Shown: positions 23,397 through 33,318 of the stretch, piece by piece
Position numbering within the stretch: position 1 is the first letter of the stretch
Layout: each line of letters starts with the position of its first letter
Assembly (NCBI GenBank): GCA_018812905.1
Contig: JAHJCN010000034.1
Coordinates: 1 to 43,305 of the forward strand
Direction: 5' to 3'
DNA: 43,305 bases
Source of the DNA: Patescibacteria group bacterium
GTDB taxonomy: Bacteria; Patescibacteriota; Patescibacteriia; Magasanikbacterales; GWA2-37-8
The notes under the pieces: generated by a model
What the model saw: the letters and a program-made list of their open reading frames with translations, nothing else
Database searches by the model: none
Told to the model about the DNA's origin: nothing
Made by a program: the position numbers and the translations under genes

Positions 23397-25916
23397 TTAA
23401 GAAGCGGTTAGCCGATCATCTTTCACTTCCAATTTATATTTCTCCTTCACCTTTTCCTTTAAAATAATTTCAGCCATCAAGTTTTCCACTTGCGCCCGTA
23501 CCTCGCGACGAATGTCGCGCGCTCCGGTTTTTTGGCCGTTCATTTGCGCGATTATCCACTTCAATATTTTTTCATCTGTTTTTAAGTTTGTATTGTATTG
23601 CGCCAGGCGACCGTTAAGTTCCAGCACTTCCAGTTCGGCAATTTTGATTAAATGTTCGCAAGAAAGGGGGTTGAATACGCAAATTTTATCCAGACGATTG
23701 ATGATCTCGGGTGAGAAAAATTCTTTCAATTTTTCTTCAATCATTTTCTTGCTTTCTCCTTTGTTGTCGTCCGCGTGCCCAAAACCAAAAACGCCCTTTT
23801 TTGCCTCTTCAGCGCCATAGGTGGTCGTCAATATTATTATAGCATGTTTTAAAGAAATTTTCTTGCCTGTGGAGTCGGTGATTTCACCATTCTCTAAAAT
23901 TTGCAAAAGAAGCTTGGTAACATCGCGATGAGCCTTGTCAATTTCGTCAAAAAGCAAAATACAATAGGGGTTCATTTTTACGCGGTCGGTAAATTGATTG
24001 GATTCTTTGTATCCAACGTAGCCGGCAGGGGAGCCAAGAAGTTTGGACACGCCAAAGCTTTCATTGAACTCGCTCATATTAAGCTGGATTAAGGCGTCCG
24101 CGTTGGGGTAGAGTTTTTTTGCCAAAACTTTGGCCATCTCGGTTTTGCCTACACCGCTATCACCAATGAAAAGAAAAGAAGACAGTGGACGATTGGGGTT
24201 GGATAAATTCAATTGGGCTTGGCGAATCGCGCGGCTTATTTCGGTCACGGTTTCATTTTGGCCCACTATATGTTTTTGGATTTCTTTTTCCAAACTAATA
24301 AGCCGATCTTTTTCTTCCAAAAATAATTCGCTGGGCGGATTTCCGGTTATTTTACTCACTTGTTCTGCCACATCGCGCATTGTGACGGTTCCGGCGGTTT
24401 TTATCTTTTTAGATTTGGCTGTCTCTTCGTTCTTTTTTATTTCCACCAAAATATCTTCTTCTTCCTTTTTCCACTTCACGGCTTCTTCAAATTTATCTTC
24501 ACTCGCGGCTTTTTCTTTTTCCAATGTGGCTTTGTCCAATTTTTGTTTCAAACGGGCAAGCTTGCTGTCTAATGAAGAAATTTTAGCTTTTAATCTTTTG
24601 GCGGCAGATGTTTCGTCCAGAAGGTCGATGGCTTTGTCTGGCAAAAATTTGTTGGAGATGTAGCGATTGGATAAACGCACGGCCGCTTCCACGGCTTCGT
24701 CCGTTATTTCCACATTATGGTAAAGCTCATAATTTTTCTTCACGCCTTTCAAAATTTTCACAGTATCTTCCGGGCTTGGTTCTTTCACGTGCACCGGCTG
24801 AAAACGGCGTTCCAGAGCCGCGTCGCTTTCAATGTATTTTTTGAACTCCGCCGGAGTAGTGGCTCCGATACAGCGAATTTGTCCGCGCGCTAAAACCGGT
24901 TTTAAAATATTGCCCGCGTCCATTGTGCCTTGGTTGGAGCCGGCGCCCACGATGTTGTGAATTTCATCAATGAATAAAATGATATTTGTGTCTTGCGCGA
25001 CCTCCTCCATCACTTGGCGCAAGCGCCCTTCGAATTCACCTCGATAGATGGTGCCGGCAATGAGAAGTCCCATGTCCAAAGCGTAGATTTTTTTGTTGAG
25101 CAGTAAATCGGGCACGTCTCCGGCTAGAATTTTTTTGGCCAAGCCTTCGGCAATGGCGGTTTTGCCAACGCCCGGATCACCTAAAAGCACAGGATTGTTT
25201 TTGGTGCGACGAGATAAAATTTGTATAACCCTTTCAATTTCTTGATCTCGGCCTATAACCGGGTCAATATTTTTTTGCGTTTCCGTATTGGTTAAATTGG
25301 TGGCAAAAAAATCCAAAGCTGTTTCTTTGCGCTTAGCTCCTTTTTTGTTTTGCAGGCTTTCCATTTCAGGCGGCTGCAAAACGTCGTTGAGGGAATCTTG
25401 AATCCGATCAACCGCCTCGGCCACTTCGGTGATCTGCGGGAATTGCGTGGCATTGGCCAGAACCGTTTGCAGTTGCTTTTCTAAATCCGCTTTTTTGATG
25501 GTGTTAATCTTCCAAATTTCTTTCAAAATGGAATCGGAAATTTCCACAAGCGCGCATAACAAATGTTCGGTGCCGATGTAGTTGTGGTGATTTTCGTGCG
25601 CAATGAACATGGCTTTTTCCAGAGCCATTTTGGAGGCAGGGGAAAAGGGGGTAAGTACGATTTGCGTTGATTGCTTGGTGGCCGGAGACGCCGGCGGTTC
25701 TTTGGTGGCGGGCAAGTTCAAAATTACTTGCTCAATAATTTTTTGTTCTATTTTGAAGCGCGACAAAATTTCACCAGCCACAGACCCTTTTTGGGTGAAA
25801 ATGGCAAAAAAAAGATGAATCGGTTCCACCATCGGATTTTTAAGTTCTGAAGCCAAATGTATACTGCGCGTTAAAACGTCTTTGAGATGAGAGGAGAAAC
25901 GATCTGTTATGTTCAT
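23397..25916 (-). CDS. clpC: ClpC-type AAA+ unfoldase
   Basis: This 839-residue Hsp100 protein unfolds substrates, normally for ClpP. A Clp_N double repeat covers about 1-150. AAA1 has GDPGVGKT (246-253), ILFIDE (313-318) and the ALERRF arginine finger (367-372). A middle UVR-like coiled segment (about 445-495) contains [18 protein letters not shown]2 has GDSGVGKT (585-592) and LLFDEID (654-660). GVFGFG (708-713) is a candidate ClpP-contacting loop. The short middle region argues for ClpC over ClpB. ATG at 25916 is ten bases after a TATAAT, so the mRNA may be leaderless. It heads the long minus-strand run. Confidence 0.94.
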   Translation of the reverse strand: MNITDRFSSHLKDVLTRSIHLASELKNPMVEPIHLFFAIFTQKGSVAGEILSRFKIEQKIIEQVILNLPATKEPPASPATKQSTQIVLTPFSPASKMALEKAMFIAHENHHNYIGTEHLLCALVEISDSILKEIWKINTIKKADLEKQLQTVLANATQFPQITEVAEAVDRIQDSLNDVLQPPEMESLQNKKGAKRKETALDFFATNLTNTETQKNIDPVIGRDQEIERVIQILSRRTKNNPVLLGDPGVGKTAIAEGLAKKILAGDVPDLLLNKKIYALDMGLLIAGTIYRGEFEGRLRQVMEEVAQDTNIILFIDEIHNIVGAGSNQGTMDAGNILKPVLARGQIRCIGATTPAEFKKYIESDAALERRFQPVHVKEPSPEDTVKILKGVKKNYELYHNVEITDEAVEAAVRLSNRYISNKFLPDKAIDLLDETSAAKRLKAKISSLDSKLARLKQKLDKATLEKEKAASEDKFEEAVKWKKEEEDILVEIKKNEETAKSKKIKTAGTVTMRDVAEQVSKITGNPPSELFLEEKDRLISLEKEIQKHIVGQNETVTEISRAIRQAQLNLSNPNRPLSSFLFIGDSGVGKTEMAKVLAKKLYPNADALIQLNMSEFNESFGVSKLLGSPAGYVGYKESNQFTDRVKMNPYCILLFDEIDKAHRDVTKLLLQILENGEITDSTGKKISLKHAIIILTTTYGAEEAKKGVFGFGHADDNKGESKKMIEEKLKEFFSPEIINRLDKICVFNPLSCEHLIKIAELEVLELNGRLAQYNTNLKTDEKILKWIIAQMNGQKTGARDIRREVRAQVENLMAEIILKEKVKEKYKLEVKDDRLTAS

Positions 25917-25926
25917 AAAATCTAAA

Positions 25927-25932
25927 ATTATA
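25927..25932 (-). promoter_or_regulatory. clpC -10 box, leaderless spacing
   Basis: Perfect TATAAT (minus strand, 25932-25927) ends ten bases before the clpC ATG. The -35 area falls in the R3 repeat and is weak. Confidence 0.55.
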
Positions 25933-25943
25933 TCTCATGGCGT

Positions 25944-26027
25944 CATCCTGAATGAGGTGAAGGATCCCACATATTCGCGAGGATCCTTCCCGCTAGAGGC
26001 CGGCAAGCGCCATGCTCAGGATGACAA
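25944..26027. repeat. R3 palindromic repeat in the clpC / phosphohexomutase promoter region
   Basis: The ends GTCATCCTGAATGAGG and CTCAGGATGAC and the inner pair GGATCCC/GAGGATCC make an 84-bp imperfect palindrome. It separates the divergent promoters of clpC and the phosphohexomutase gene. Confidence 0.85.
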
Positions 26028-26032
26028 TAAGG

Positions 26033-26061
26033 TTGCCATATTTTTTCATACATTATATAAT
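26033..26061 (+). promoter_or_regulatory. Promoter of the phosphohexomutase gene
   Basis: TTGCCA (26033-26038), a 17-base spacer and TATAAT (26056-26061) are near consensus. The predicted leader is about 31 bases. Confidence 0.75.
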
Positions 26062-26098
26062 GCTTTTAGCCTTAAGTCAATGAGATTTTCATTTAAAT

Positions 26099-27916
26099 AT
26101 GGGGAATATTTCATTTTTGGAAAATTTAGAAAAATTAAAGAAATCGGGCTTGGTGGAGGCGGCTTTTTTGAATATTAAAAAATGGCTGGAGGGGGATGAA
26201 TACAAGGAATTTTGGGGGGAGATTGAACAAATGATCGCCAAAGAAGATATCGCCGAACTTAATGACGCTTTTTACCAAATGATTCCATTTGGAACCGCGG
26301 GACGGCGCGGGAAAATGGGTGTGGGCACCAATCGTATCAATGTTCGTGCAATTGCTGAATCCGCGCAGGGTTTTTCCGAATATTTAATTGAATGTTTTGG
26401 TGCGAACCAAACAAGCGAACGTGGGGTGGTGGTCACATATGATGTACGGCACCACTCATTGGATTTTGCGAAAATCACCGCTCAAGTTTTTTCGGCAAAC
26501 GGCATCAAAGCGTATTTTTTTGATAATATTCGTTCCACTCCCCAGCTGTCATTCACCATCAGATACAAAAAGGCAATTGGCGGAGTGATGATCAGCGCTT
26601 CGCACAATCCGCCCTCGGATAATGGAATCAAGGTATATTGGGAACATGGGGGGCAGGTTGTGCCACCGCATGATGCCAATATAATAAAAAAAGTTTCAGA
26701 AGTTAAGGGAATAAATTTGGAAGATTTTGAAGCGGAATTGAAAGCCGGAAAAATTGTGATGTTGGATGAAAGCGCGGACAAAGCCTACGCGGAAGCTGTG
26801 GGAAATTTGTCTTTGGGCGATTATCGTGACGTGCATGTGGTGTTTACCCCTTTGCATGGCTGTGCCAGCACTTCTTTTTTACCGGTATTGCGCCGTGTTG
26901 GTTTTAATCATATTGATGAAGTTGCGGAACAAATGACGCTTGACCCCGATTTTAGCCAAGTGGCCAAGCAAATACCCAATCCCGAAGTGCCGATTTCTTT
27001 AGGTATGGCCACGGATCAAGCGAAAAAAAGCCACGCCGATTTGGTGGTGGCCGCCGATCCGGATGCGGATAGAATTGGAGTGGTGAGCAGAGAATCATTA
27101 GCGAGCGATAATTATATTTTTTTGAATGGCAACCAAATTGGTGTTTTGATTTTTGATTACATCACCCGTGAATTGAAAAAGAAAAATGCGTTGCCGGCAA
27201 ATGGGGTACTCGTGAAAACAGTGGTAACAACGGATTTGCTCACCAAAATCGCCGAAGACAATAACTTGGAAACGATTCCGGATTTACCGGTGGGATTCAA
27301 ATATATCGCTGATGCCATTGAAAACAGAATGCTTGATAAGGTGTTTCTGTTTGGCGCGGAAGAGAGCCACGGATATTTATACGGCGATTACGCACGCGAT
27401 AAAGATGGCGCGGTGGCCGCGCTTTTGATTTGCGAGTACGCGGCATTGCTCAAAAAGGAGGGGAGAACTTTGTATGAACAATTGGAAAATATTAAGAGAG
27501 AATATGGATATTACAGGGAGTTGCTATTGGCCGTTTTCTATAATGGTATGGATGGCATGGATAAAATGCAAAAAATTATGAACGAATTACGGCGTAATTT
27601 ACCCATTGAGATTGCGGGTTTGAAGGTTATTTCTGTTTTGGATCAATTGAAAACAAATGGCTTTTTGGACAATGCTTTGGTTTTCTATCTAAACGCCGAA
27701 AAAACAATTCGTTTGGTGGTACGGCCGTCGGGTACAGAGCCGAAGATTAAATATTACGCGGCCGTGGGCCGAGCGGTTGGGAAAGACAAAACCGATGCTG
27801 AATATGGCGAAATTAAAAAAGATTGTGATGAGTTGGCCAGAAAAATTTTGGATGATATCGCGCTAAAATGCGAAAATATTTCGCCTGGCGGGCAAAAATT
27901 TGATATTTTGGGATAA
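26099..27916 (+). CDS. Phosphoglucomutase/phosphomannomutase-family phosphohexomutase
   Basis: This 605-residue alpha-D-phosphohexomutase interconverts hexose 1- and 6-phosphates. The catalytic phosphoserine loop is ISASHNP with S168. The N-terminal FGTAGRRGKMG is at 64-74. The metal-binding loop is DPDADRIG (about 320), the sugar-binding loop GAEESHGY (about 422), and the phosphate-binding loop RPSGTEPKIKYY near the C-terminus. The long form with an N-terminal extension of about 60 residues resembles PgcA/PGM2-like phosphoglucomutases rather than short GlmM enzymes. It sits alone between a near-consensus promoter and a strong terminator. Substrate preference cannot be decided from sequence by eye. 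Confidence 0.92.
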   Translation: MGNISFLENLEKLKKSGLVEAAFLNIKKWLEGDEYKEFWGEIEQMIAKEDIAELNDAFYQMIPFGTAGRRGKMGVGTNRINVRAIAESAQGFSEYLIECFGANQTSERGVVVTYDVRHHSLDFAKITAQVFSANGIKAYFFDNIRSTPQLSFTIRYKKAIGGVMISASHNPPSDNGIKVYWEHGGQVVPPHDANIIKKVSEVKGINLEDFEAELKAGKIVMLDESADKAYAEAVGNLSLGDYRDVHVVFTPLHGCASTSFLPVLRRVGFNHIDEVAEQMTLDPDFSQVAKQIPNPEVPISLGMATDQAKKSHADLVVAADPDADRIGVVSRESLASDNYIFLNGNQIGVLIFDYITRELKKKNALPANGVLVKTVVTTDLLTKIAEDNNLETIPDLPVGFKYIADAIENRMLDKVFLFGAEESHGYLYGDYARDKDGAVAALLICEYAALLKKEGRTLYEQLENIKREYGYYRELLLAVFYNGMDGMDKMQKIMNELRRNLPIEIAGLKVISVLDQLKTNGFLDNALVFYLNAEKTIRLVVRPSGTEPKIKYYAAVGRAVGKDKTDAEYGEIKKDCDELARKILDDIALKCENISPGGQKFDILG

Positions 27917-27921
27917 ATCAA

Positions 27922-27949
27922 AACACCTTCGATTGACGGAGGTGTTTTT
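27922..27949 (+). terminator. Terminator of the phosphohexomutase gene
   Basis: AACACCTTCG (27922-27931) pairs with CGGAGGTGTT (27937-27946), including one G-T pair, and is followed by TTT. It begins six bases after the stop codon. Confidence 0.85.
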
Positions 27950-27976
27950 CTTGAACTCATATATTCGCGCGCAAGT

Positions 27977-28006
27977 TTGCTTTTTTACGCGGATATATTA
28001 TATAAT
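27977..28006 (+). promoter_or_regulatory. Candidate rseP promoter
   Basis: TTGCTT (27977-27982), an 18-base spacer and TATAAT (28001-28006) would give an approximately 86-base leader. A second -10-like TATAAA at 28075-28080 lies only 18 bases before the ATG and could give a shorter transcript. Confidence 0.5.
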
Positions 28007-28098
28007 ACGTATCACTCTTTAGTCAATTATTTTTCGTATGGTATGGTAAAGAGAGTCGTAGCATTAATATATTGTATAAAATATTCGATTAATTTTTT

Positions 28099-29397
28099 AT
28101 GATTACGTTGATAATTTTCATAGCAATACTTGCAATATTGGTTTTATCGCACGAATTCGGCCATTTTATAGTAGCGCGCAAAAACGGCATCAAGGTGGAT
28201 GAGTTTGGTTTTGGTTTTCCTCCGCGCATTTTAGGTATACAATTTTTTAAAGAAATAAAATTGGAAAAAATCGCCGAACAGGAAAAAATAGAAGTGGAAA
28301 CGAAAGAGGAGGCAGGTGTATTGAAGGAAACTGTCACAGATACAATTCATGAAATAGACAAAGTGACTCAATCCAGAAAATGGCGAATAGTTTGGGGCAA
28401 TAAAGCCGTGGAAAAATTGCGCGAAGAAAATGCCGGTCGAGAAGGCACTATATATTCTTTAAATTGGATTCCACTGGGCGGTTTTGTGAGAATAAAAGGC
28501 GAAGATGGAGAAAACGCCCAAGATCCGGATAGTTTTGGAAGCAAAAAACCGTGGCAAAGAGCGCTTGTTTTGGTAGCCGGTGTTGCAATGAATATATTGC
28601 TGGCGGCCGTTTTGTTGAGCGTTGGATATATGGTCGGTTTGCCACAGATGACCGATCAGTTGTCCTCTGAAACCAAGGTTAAAGATAGGCGTGTTGAAAT
28701 TATGCAAGTGATACCGGGTAAGCCGGCCGAGCAAGCAGGTCTGGAAGCCGGTGATGTGGTGGTGAAATTAAACAACTTGGAAAATCCTCGCCTGAAAGAA
28801 ATGCAAAAATACGTGGATGATCATCGTGATGAAAAAATTTCCGTGACCGTGCGCAGAGAAAACGAGATGATCACAAAAAGTATTCAACCCGTAGTGTATG
28901 AAGAAACAGGTAAGGGTGGGCTGGGTGTGGCCATTGCCGAGGTAGGCATGGTGAGTTATCCCTGGTATCAGGCCATCTATTATGGCTTCCTCACTTCCTT
29001 TTTATATTTAAAAGAAATTATTGTTGCCTTTGCCTTGTTTATTAAGGGTTTGTTTGAAGGCGCTGGCGTTGGCGGAGAAGTTACAGGTCCGGTAGGAATT
29101 GCCGTGATGACCGGACGCGTGGCGCGTTTGGGTTTTGCCTATTTGGTGCAATTCACGGCCGTGCTTTCTCTCAATCTCGCCATCATCAACATTTTGCCAA
29201 TTCCGGCATTGGATGGCGGTCGTCTACTGTTTTTGCTTATTGCCAAAATTCGTGGCAAGGAGAATAATAAAAATGTGGAGCAACTGGTGCATACGATTGG
29301 TTTTGCTTTACTTCTGCTGTTGATTGTGGCTGTCACTTTTCATGATTTGCGTGCTTTTGGTGGTGTCTTTACGAATGCTTTTAAGAAAATATTTTAA
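28099..29397 (+). CDS. rseP: RseP-like site-2 intramembrane metalloprotease (M50)
   Basis: This 432-residue zinc protease cuts membrane-bound regulators. The HExxH motif is HEFGH (18-22) in the first membrane helix, and the second zinc-site motif is PALDGG (about 366-371). A PDZ domain spans about 200-265 with GKPAEQAGLEAGDVV. Four hydrophobic segments match the family. The segment between helices 1 and 2 (about 55-115) is longer than in E. coli RseP and rich in Glu/Lys. It is followed by an R1 repeat and pheS. Confidence 0.93.
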   Translation: MITLIIFIAILAILVLSHEFGHFIVARKNGIKVDEFGFGFPPRILGIQFFKEIKLEKIAEQEKIEVETKEEAGVLKETVTDTIHEIDKVTQSRKWRIVWGNKAVEKLREENAGREGTIYSLNWIPLGGFVRIKGEDGENAQDPDSFGSKKPWQRALVLVAGVAMNILLAAVLLSVGYMVGLPQMTDQLSSETKVKDRRVEIMQVIPGKPAEQAGLEAGDVVVKLNNLENPRLKEMQKYVDDHRDEKISVTVRRENEMITKSIQPVVYEETGKGGLGVAIAEVGMVSYPWYQAIYYGFLTSFLYLKEIIVAFALFIKGLFEGAGVGGEVTGPVGIAVMTGRVARLGFAYLVQFTAVLSLNLAIINILPIPALDGGRLLFLLIAKIRGKENNKNVEQLVHTIGFALLLLLIVAVTFHDLRAFGGVFTNAFKKIF

Positions 29398-29406
29398 CTT
29401 TTTATT

Positions 29407-29487
29407 GTCATTGCGAGGAGCCCTTTGGTGACGAAGCAATCTCTTACTTCGATGGGATTGCTTCGTCACTACGATCCTCGCAATGAC
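29407..29487. repeat. R1 palindromic repeat between rseP and pheS
   Basis: A full copy with GTCATTGCGAGGAG and GATCCTCGCAATGAC ends and inner GACGAAGCAATC/GATTGCTTCGTC. It fills most of the 104-base gap; the pheS ATG lies 14 bases after it, with no Shine-Dalgarno motif. Confidence 0.92.
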
Positions 29488-29501
29488 ACAAAAGTACATA
29501 T

Positions 29502-30548
29502 ATGCGTGAACAATTGGAAAAAATTAAGCGAGAAGCCTTAACGGCAATACAAGATGCCAAAGATATTTTAAATTTGGAGGAATTGGAAAATAAGCTGCTC
29601 GGCAGAAAGAGCGGGGAACTCACCAATCTGATGAAGAGCTTGAAAGATTTGGGAGCGGATATGAAAAAGGAAATGGGCCAATTGGCTAATGAAGTGAAAA
29701 CGGCAATTGATGGAGCATTGTCCGAAAAGAAGCAGGAAATAAAAAAAGCGGAGTGGGTGGGGGCGTTGGAAAAAGAAAGAGCGGACGCCACGCAGCCGAC
29801 TTTGCCTGTGAAAGAGCGCGGACATTTGCATCCTAACACCATCGTACAAAATGATTTGGAGAATTTGTTTACTTCTATGGGTTTCATGGTGTTGGATGGT
29901 CCCGAGCTGGAGAGCGATTACTATAATTTTGAAGCCGTGAATATACCCAAAACTCATCCGGCGCGCGACATGCAGGATACTTTTTATATTAAAAATCATG
30001 GAGTGAATTCGGACGCACCATGGGTGATGCGCACGCACACGTCAACAATGCAAGTGCGGGCCATGCAGAAATATGGCGCGCCCCTGCGCATGATTGTGCC
30101 GGGAAAATGTTTTCGCAACGAAGCGACCGATGTACGGCACGAACATACTTTTTATCAAATGGAAGGAGTTGTGATAGACAAAGGCATCAATTTCGGACAT
30201 CTGAAAGGGGTGTTGGAAATTGTAGCCAAACATTTATATGGCCCGGAAACCAAGGTGCGTTTACGGCCAAAATATTATCCCTTTGTGGAGCCCGGCGTGA
30301 ATGGCGAAGTGTCGTGTTATTTATGCAAAGGCGCGGGCTGTCGGCTTTGCAAAGAAAGCGGCTGGTTGGAAATTTTTGGCGCGGGCATGATTCACCCCAA
30401 TGTTTTGAAAGAGGGTGAACTTGATCCAAAAGTTTATCAGGGCTTTGCATTTGGTTTCGGTTTGATTCGTTTGGTGATGCTGAAGTATGGCATCGAAGAC
30501 GCTCGTCTTCAAATGAGCGGTGATTTGCGATTTTTAAAGCAGTTCTAA
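29502..30548 (+). CDS. pheS: Phenylalanyl-tRNA synthetase alpha subunit
   Basis: This 348-residue class II catalytic subunit charges tRNA-Phe. An N-terminal coiled coil (about 1-85) binds tRNA. Motif 2 is in CFRNEATDVRHEHTFYQMEG (about 205-224), and motif 3 is in FAFGFGLIRLVML (about 313-325). A four-cysteine loop, CYLCKGAGCRLC (about 269-280), followed by the conserved GWLEI and GAGMIHPNV, is common in a subset of bacterial PheS and may bind zinc. It is separated from pheT by four bases, so the two subunits are co-expressed. Confidence 0.97.
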   Translation: MREQLEKIKREALTAIQDAKDILNLEELENKLLGRKSGELTNLMKSLKDLGADMKKEMGQLANEVKTAIDGALSEKKQEIKKAEWVGALEKERADATQPTLPVKERGHLHPNTIVQNDLENLFTSMGFMVLDGPELESDYYNFEAVNIPKTHPARDMQDTFYIKNHGVNSDAPWVMRTHTSTMQVRAMQKYGAPLRMIVPGKCFRNEATDVRHEHTFYQMEGVVIDKGINFGHLKGVLEIVAKHLYGPETKVRLRPKYYPFVEPGVNGEVSCYLCKGAGCRLCKESGWLEIFGAGMIHPNVLKEGELDPKVYQGFAFGFGLIRLVMLKYGIEDARLQMSGDLRFLKQF

Positions 30549-30552
30549 ACAT

Positions 30553-33126
30553 ATGTTGATCTCACACAACTGGCTAAAAAAACACGTTAACATCAATAGC
30601 GCTTTTTCTCCGGAAGAAATTGGAGCCAAGCTTATGGCCTGCACGGTTGAGGTGGAAAAAATTGTTCGTCCCGGAAAAGACTTAGAGGGTGTTGTGGTTG
30701 GAAAGATGTTAAGCGCCGAAAAGCATCCCAATGCGGATAAATTGAAGGTTTGTAAAGTTGACGTGGGCGGAAAGGATCTACAAATCGTTTGCGGAGGCAG
30801 CAACGTGGCCGAAGGCATGCTCGTGGCCGTGGCCAAAGTCGGCGCCAAGGTGAAATGGCATGGCGAGGGCGAGCTAGTCGCCATGGAACCGGCAAAAATT
30901 CGCGGAGTGGAATCATTCGGTATGATTTGCGCTTCCACCGAGCTGGGTTTGGGAGAAATGTTTCCACTTAAGGATGAGAAGGAAATTCTTGATTTAACCG
31001 TTGTCCTCGGCAACACACCTGTCATTCCCGCGAAAGCGGGAATCCACGGTGGTGATCTAGATTCCCGCTTTCACGGGAATGACAAATTGGTGGGAAGGCC
31101 GTTAGCAGAAGTATTAAATTTAAATGACGCTATTTTTGAAGTTGACAACAAATCATTGTCCCATCGTCCGGATCTGTGGGGGCATTATGGCATTGCCCGT
31201 GAATTGAGCGCGTTGTTTAATAGAAATTTGGAAGAATACAAAACAATCAAGATCAAAGAAGGAAAAAATCCTGAAATGAAATTGGAAGTGGAGGTGGAAG
31301 ACGCCAAACTGTGTCCGCGGTATATGGCCGTGGCCATGACCGGAGTAAAGGTGGGGGAGTCACCGGCGTGGCTCAAAACCGCTTTGACCGCGGTGGGCGT
31401 ACGGCCGATCAATAATATTGTGGACATTACAAATTATTTGATGCTGGATTTGGGACAGCCAATGCATGCTTTTGACGCGGGGAAATTAACAATGTCCGAC
31501 ACAGGCGGATCGGCCTCTGGCCGAAACAATGAGCAATTAACAAAGATAAAAGTGAGAGCGGCCAAAGATGGTGAAAAGTTTTTGGCTTTGGATGGTAAAG
31601 AATATGAATTGGCTGAAAATGATCTGGTGATTGCTGACAACAAAAAACCGATTGCTTTGGCTGGTGTAATCGGCGGCGAAGAAACCGGCGTGACGGACAA
31701 TACCACCGCGATTATTCTTGAATCAGCCAATTTTGATCCGGCGATAGTGCGAAAAACATCCAATCGGCTGGGTGTGCGCACTGATTCGGCTCTGCGTTTT
31801 GAAAAAAGTTTGGATCCCACCAATTGTGAAATCGCTTTGAAAAAAGCGGTTGAGTTGGTGTTGGAAATGTGCCCGGAGGCAAAAGTCGCGAGCGATGTAG
31901 CGGACATCAAAGACTATGTTTTGGCTGTCGGTCCGATTGAAGTGGCAATAGACGAATTTTCCAAAAAGTTGGGCGTGAAAATTGAAGAAAAGCAAATAAA
32001 AAATATTTTGGATAAATTGGGTTTTGAAGTGAAAGCTAAAAAAGATTCGTACTCGGTGAAGATTCCCACTTGGCGCGCTACCAAAGATGTGTCCATTGCC
32101 GAAGATTTGATTGAAGAAGTGGCTCGCGTCTATGGGTTTGACAATATTCCCTCGGCCATGCCGAACTTCACCATAAATCCGCCGGAAAAAAATAAACTGC
32201 GCGATTTGGAAAGAAAAATTAAAAATATTTTGACCGCAGAACTAGGCTATACCGAAGTGTATAATTATTCGTTTGTAAGCGAGAACCAAATAAAAAAACT
32301 CGGAGACGATGTGGGTAAATATATTGAATTGGATAATCCGTTGTCCAAGGAAAAACCGTTTTTGCGCCGAAATCTTTTGCCAAATCTTTTGGAGAACGTG
32401 AAAAACAATATTGAACGCTGTGAAGAAGTAAAGATTTTTGAAATTGGCCTGACGTATAATAACGAGGAAACCGGACTGCGAGCGCGCGCGAATGACGACG
32501 AACTCTTGCCTCGTCAGGATTCTTGGCTCACTGCCATGTTTGTTGCCAAGCGCGAGCAAATACCCTTTTGGCAGGCGCGCCGAGCCGTGGAAACAATCTT
32601 CTCCGCCTTAAACGCCAAATGGGAAATATCCGCGTTGGACAAGGTTTTGCCGTGGGAACATCCGTCGCGCGTTGCTATGTTTGCTTGCGGAGGAAAAACC
32701 GTTGGAGTGATGTACGAGCTTCATCCGGCCGTGGCCGAGGCATTAGGCATTGATTCGCGTGTTGGGGTTGTGCGGATGAATTTATCAACCTTAACCGATG
32801 TTTTGGAGCAAGCGCCTCCCGAGGCTTCCTATGAGCCCGTTTCCATATATCCGGAAATTACACGCGACATTGCTTTTACAGTAAAAAGAGAAGTGGCGCA
32901 TGCCGAGATTACAGAGGCGCTAAAAGCAGTGGATCCGTTGCTTAAAAAAATAGAGTTGTTCGATGTGTTTGAGGGCAAGAATGTGCCTGCAGGGTCTAAA
33001 AGCATGGCCTATCATTTGACATATGCCAATTCCGAACGAACGCTGACGACAGAGGAAATTGATGCGATACAGTCGAACGTTGTGAATTTGCTGGCGGAAA
33101 AGTTTGGGGCGGAGGTGCGGCGGTAG
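30553..33126 (+). CDS. pheT: Phenylalanyl-tRNA synthetase beta subunit
   Basis: This 857-residue subunit has, in order, a tRNA-binding EMAP-like domain (about 40-150), the B3/B4 editing domain (about 205-430), B5 (about 455-530), a catalytic-like core and a C-terminal ferredoxin-fold anticodon-binding domain (about 765-857, starting YPEITRDIAFTV). At 157-177 an entire R2 palindrome is inserted in frame, giving VIPAKAGIHGG followed by DLDSRFHGND, between ILDLTVVLGNT and the GRPLAEVLNL segment. The rest is intact. The total is longer than the usual approximately 800, partly because of this. Residues about 314-326 (SDTGGSASGRN) may be another repeat-derived stretch. Confidence 0.96.
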   Translation: MLISHNWLKKHVNINSAFSPEEIGAKLMACTVEVEKIVRPGKDLEGVVVGKMLSAEKHPNADKLKVCKVDVGGKDLQIVCGGSNVAEGMLVAVAKVGAKVKWHGEGELVAMEPAKIRGVESFGMICASTELGLGEMFPLKDEKEILDLTVVLGNTPVIPAKAGIHGGDLDSRFHGNDKLVGRPLAEVLNLNDAIFEVDNKSLSHRPDLWGHYGIARELSALFNRNLEEYKTIKIKEGKNPEMKLEVEVEDAKLCPRYMAVAMTGVKVGESPAWLKTALTAVGVRPINNIVDITNYLMLDLGQPMHAFDAGKLTMSDTGGSASGRNNEQLTKIKVRAAKDGEKFLALDGKEYELAENDLVIADNKKPIALAGVIGGEETGVTDNTTAIILESANFDPAIVRKTSNRLGVRTDSALRFEKSLDPTNCEIALKKAVELVLEMCPEAKVASDVADIKDYVLAVGPIEVAIDEFSKKLGVKIEEKQIKNILDKLGFEVKAKKDSYSVKIPTWRATKDVSIAEDLIEEVARVYGFDNIPSAMPNFTINPPEKNKLRDLERKIKNILTAELGYTEVYNYSFVSENQIKKLGDDVGKYIELDNPLSKEKPFLRRNLLPNLLENVKNNIERCEEVKIFEIGLTYNNEETGLRARANDDELLPRQDSWLTAMFVAKREQIPFWQARRAVETIFSALNAKWEISALDKVLPWEHPSRVAMFACGGKTVGVMYELHPAVAEALGIDSRVGVVRMNLSTLTDVLEQAPPEASYEPVSIYPEITRDIAFTVKREVAHAEITEALKAVDPLLKKIELFDVFEGKNVPAGSKSMAYHLTYANSERTLTTEEIDAIQSNVVNLLAEKFGAEVRR
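31021..31083. repeat. R2 palindromic repeat inside pheT
   Basis: GTCATTCCCGCGAAAGCGGG on the left and CCCGCTTTCACGGGAATGAC on the right, with a short spacer, form a 63-base unit of exactly 21 codons. Confidence 0.93.
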
Positions 33127-33127
33127 A

Positions 33128-33199
33128 TCGTGTAGCGTGTAACGTGAAACGTGTAACCTGTCGATTGATACTAAACGTTGCGCGTTACACGTTACATGT
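33128..33199. repeat. Repeat family R5, copy 3
   Basis: GTGTAGCGTGTAACGTGAAA and CGTGTAACCTGT on the left face GTTGCGCGTTACACGTTACA on the right. It starts three bases after the pheT stop and matches the copy at 5796-5898 closely, including the central ACCTGTC. Confidence 0.8.
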
Positions 33200-33246
33200 C
33201 GCTTGGGTTATACACACCACCGGCCATTGTGAGCCGGTTTTTTAAT

Positions 33247-33255
33247 TGGTATAAT
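33247..33255 (+). promoter_or_regulatory. Extended -10 for the 33319 gene
   Basis: TGG-TATAAT at 33247-33255 predicts a start near 33262 and a leader of about 57 bases that ends with an AAAGGA ribosome-binding motif (33307-33312). Confidence 0.55.
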
Positions 33256-33318
33256 ACCTCAGTAAGATTAATTTCATCGTCGGTGCCATGCTTGCCGGAG
33301 ATGTTTAAAGGAAAAAAT

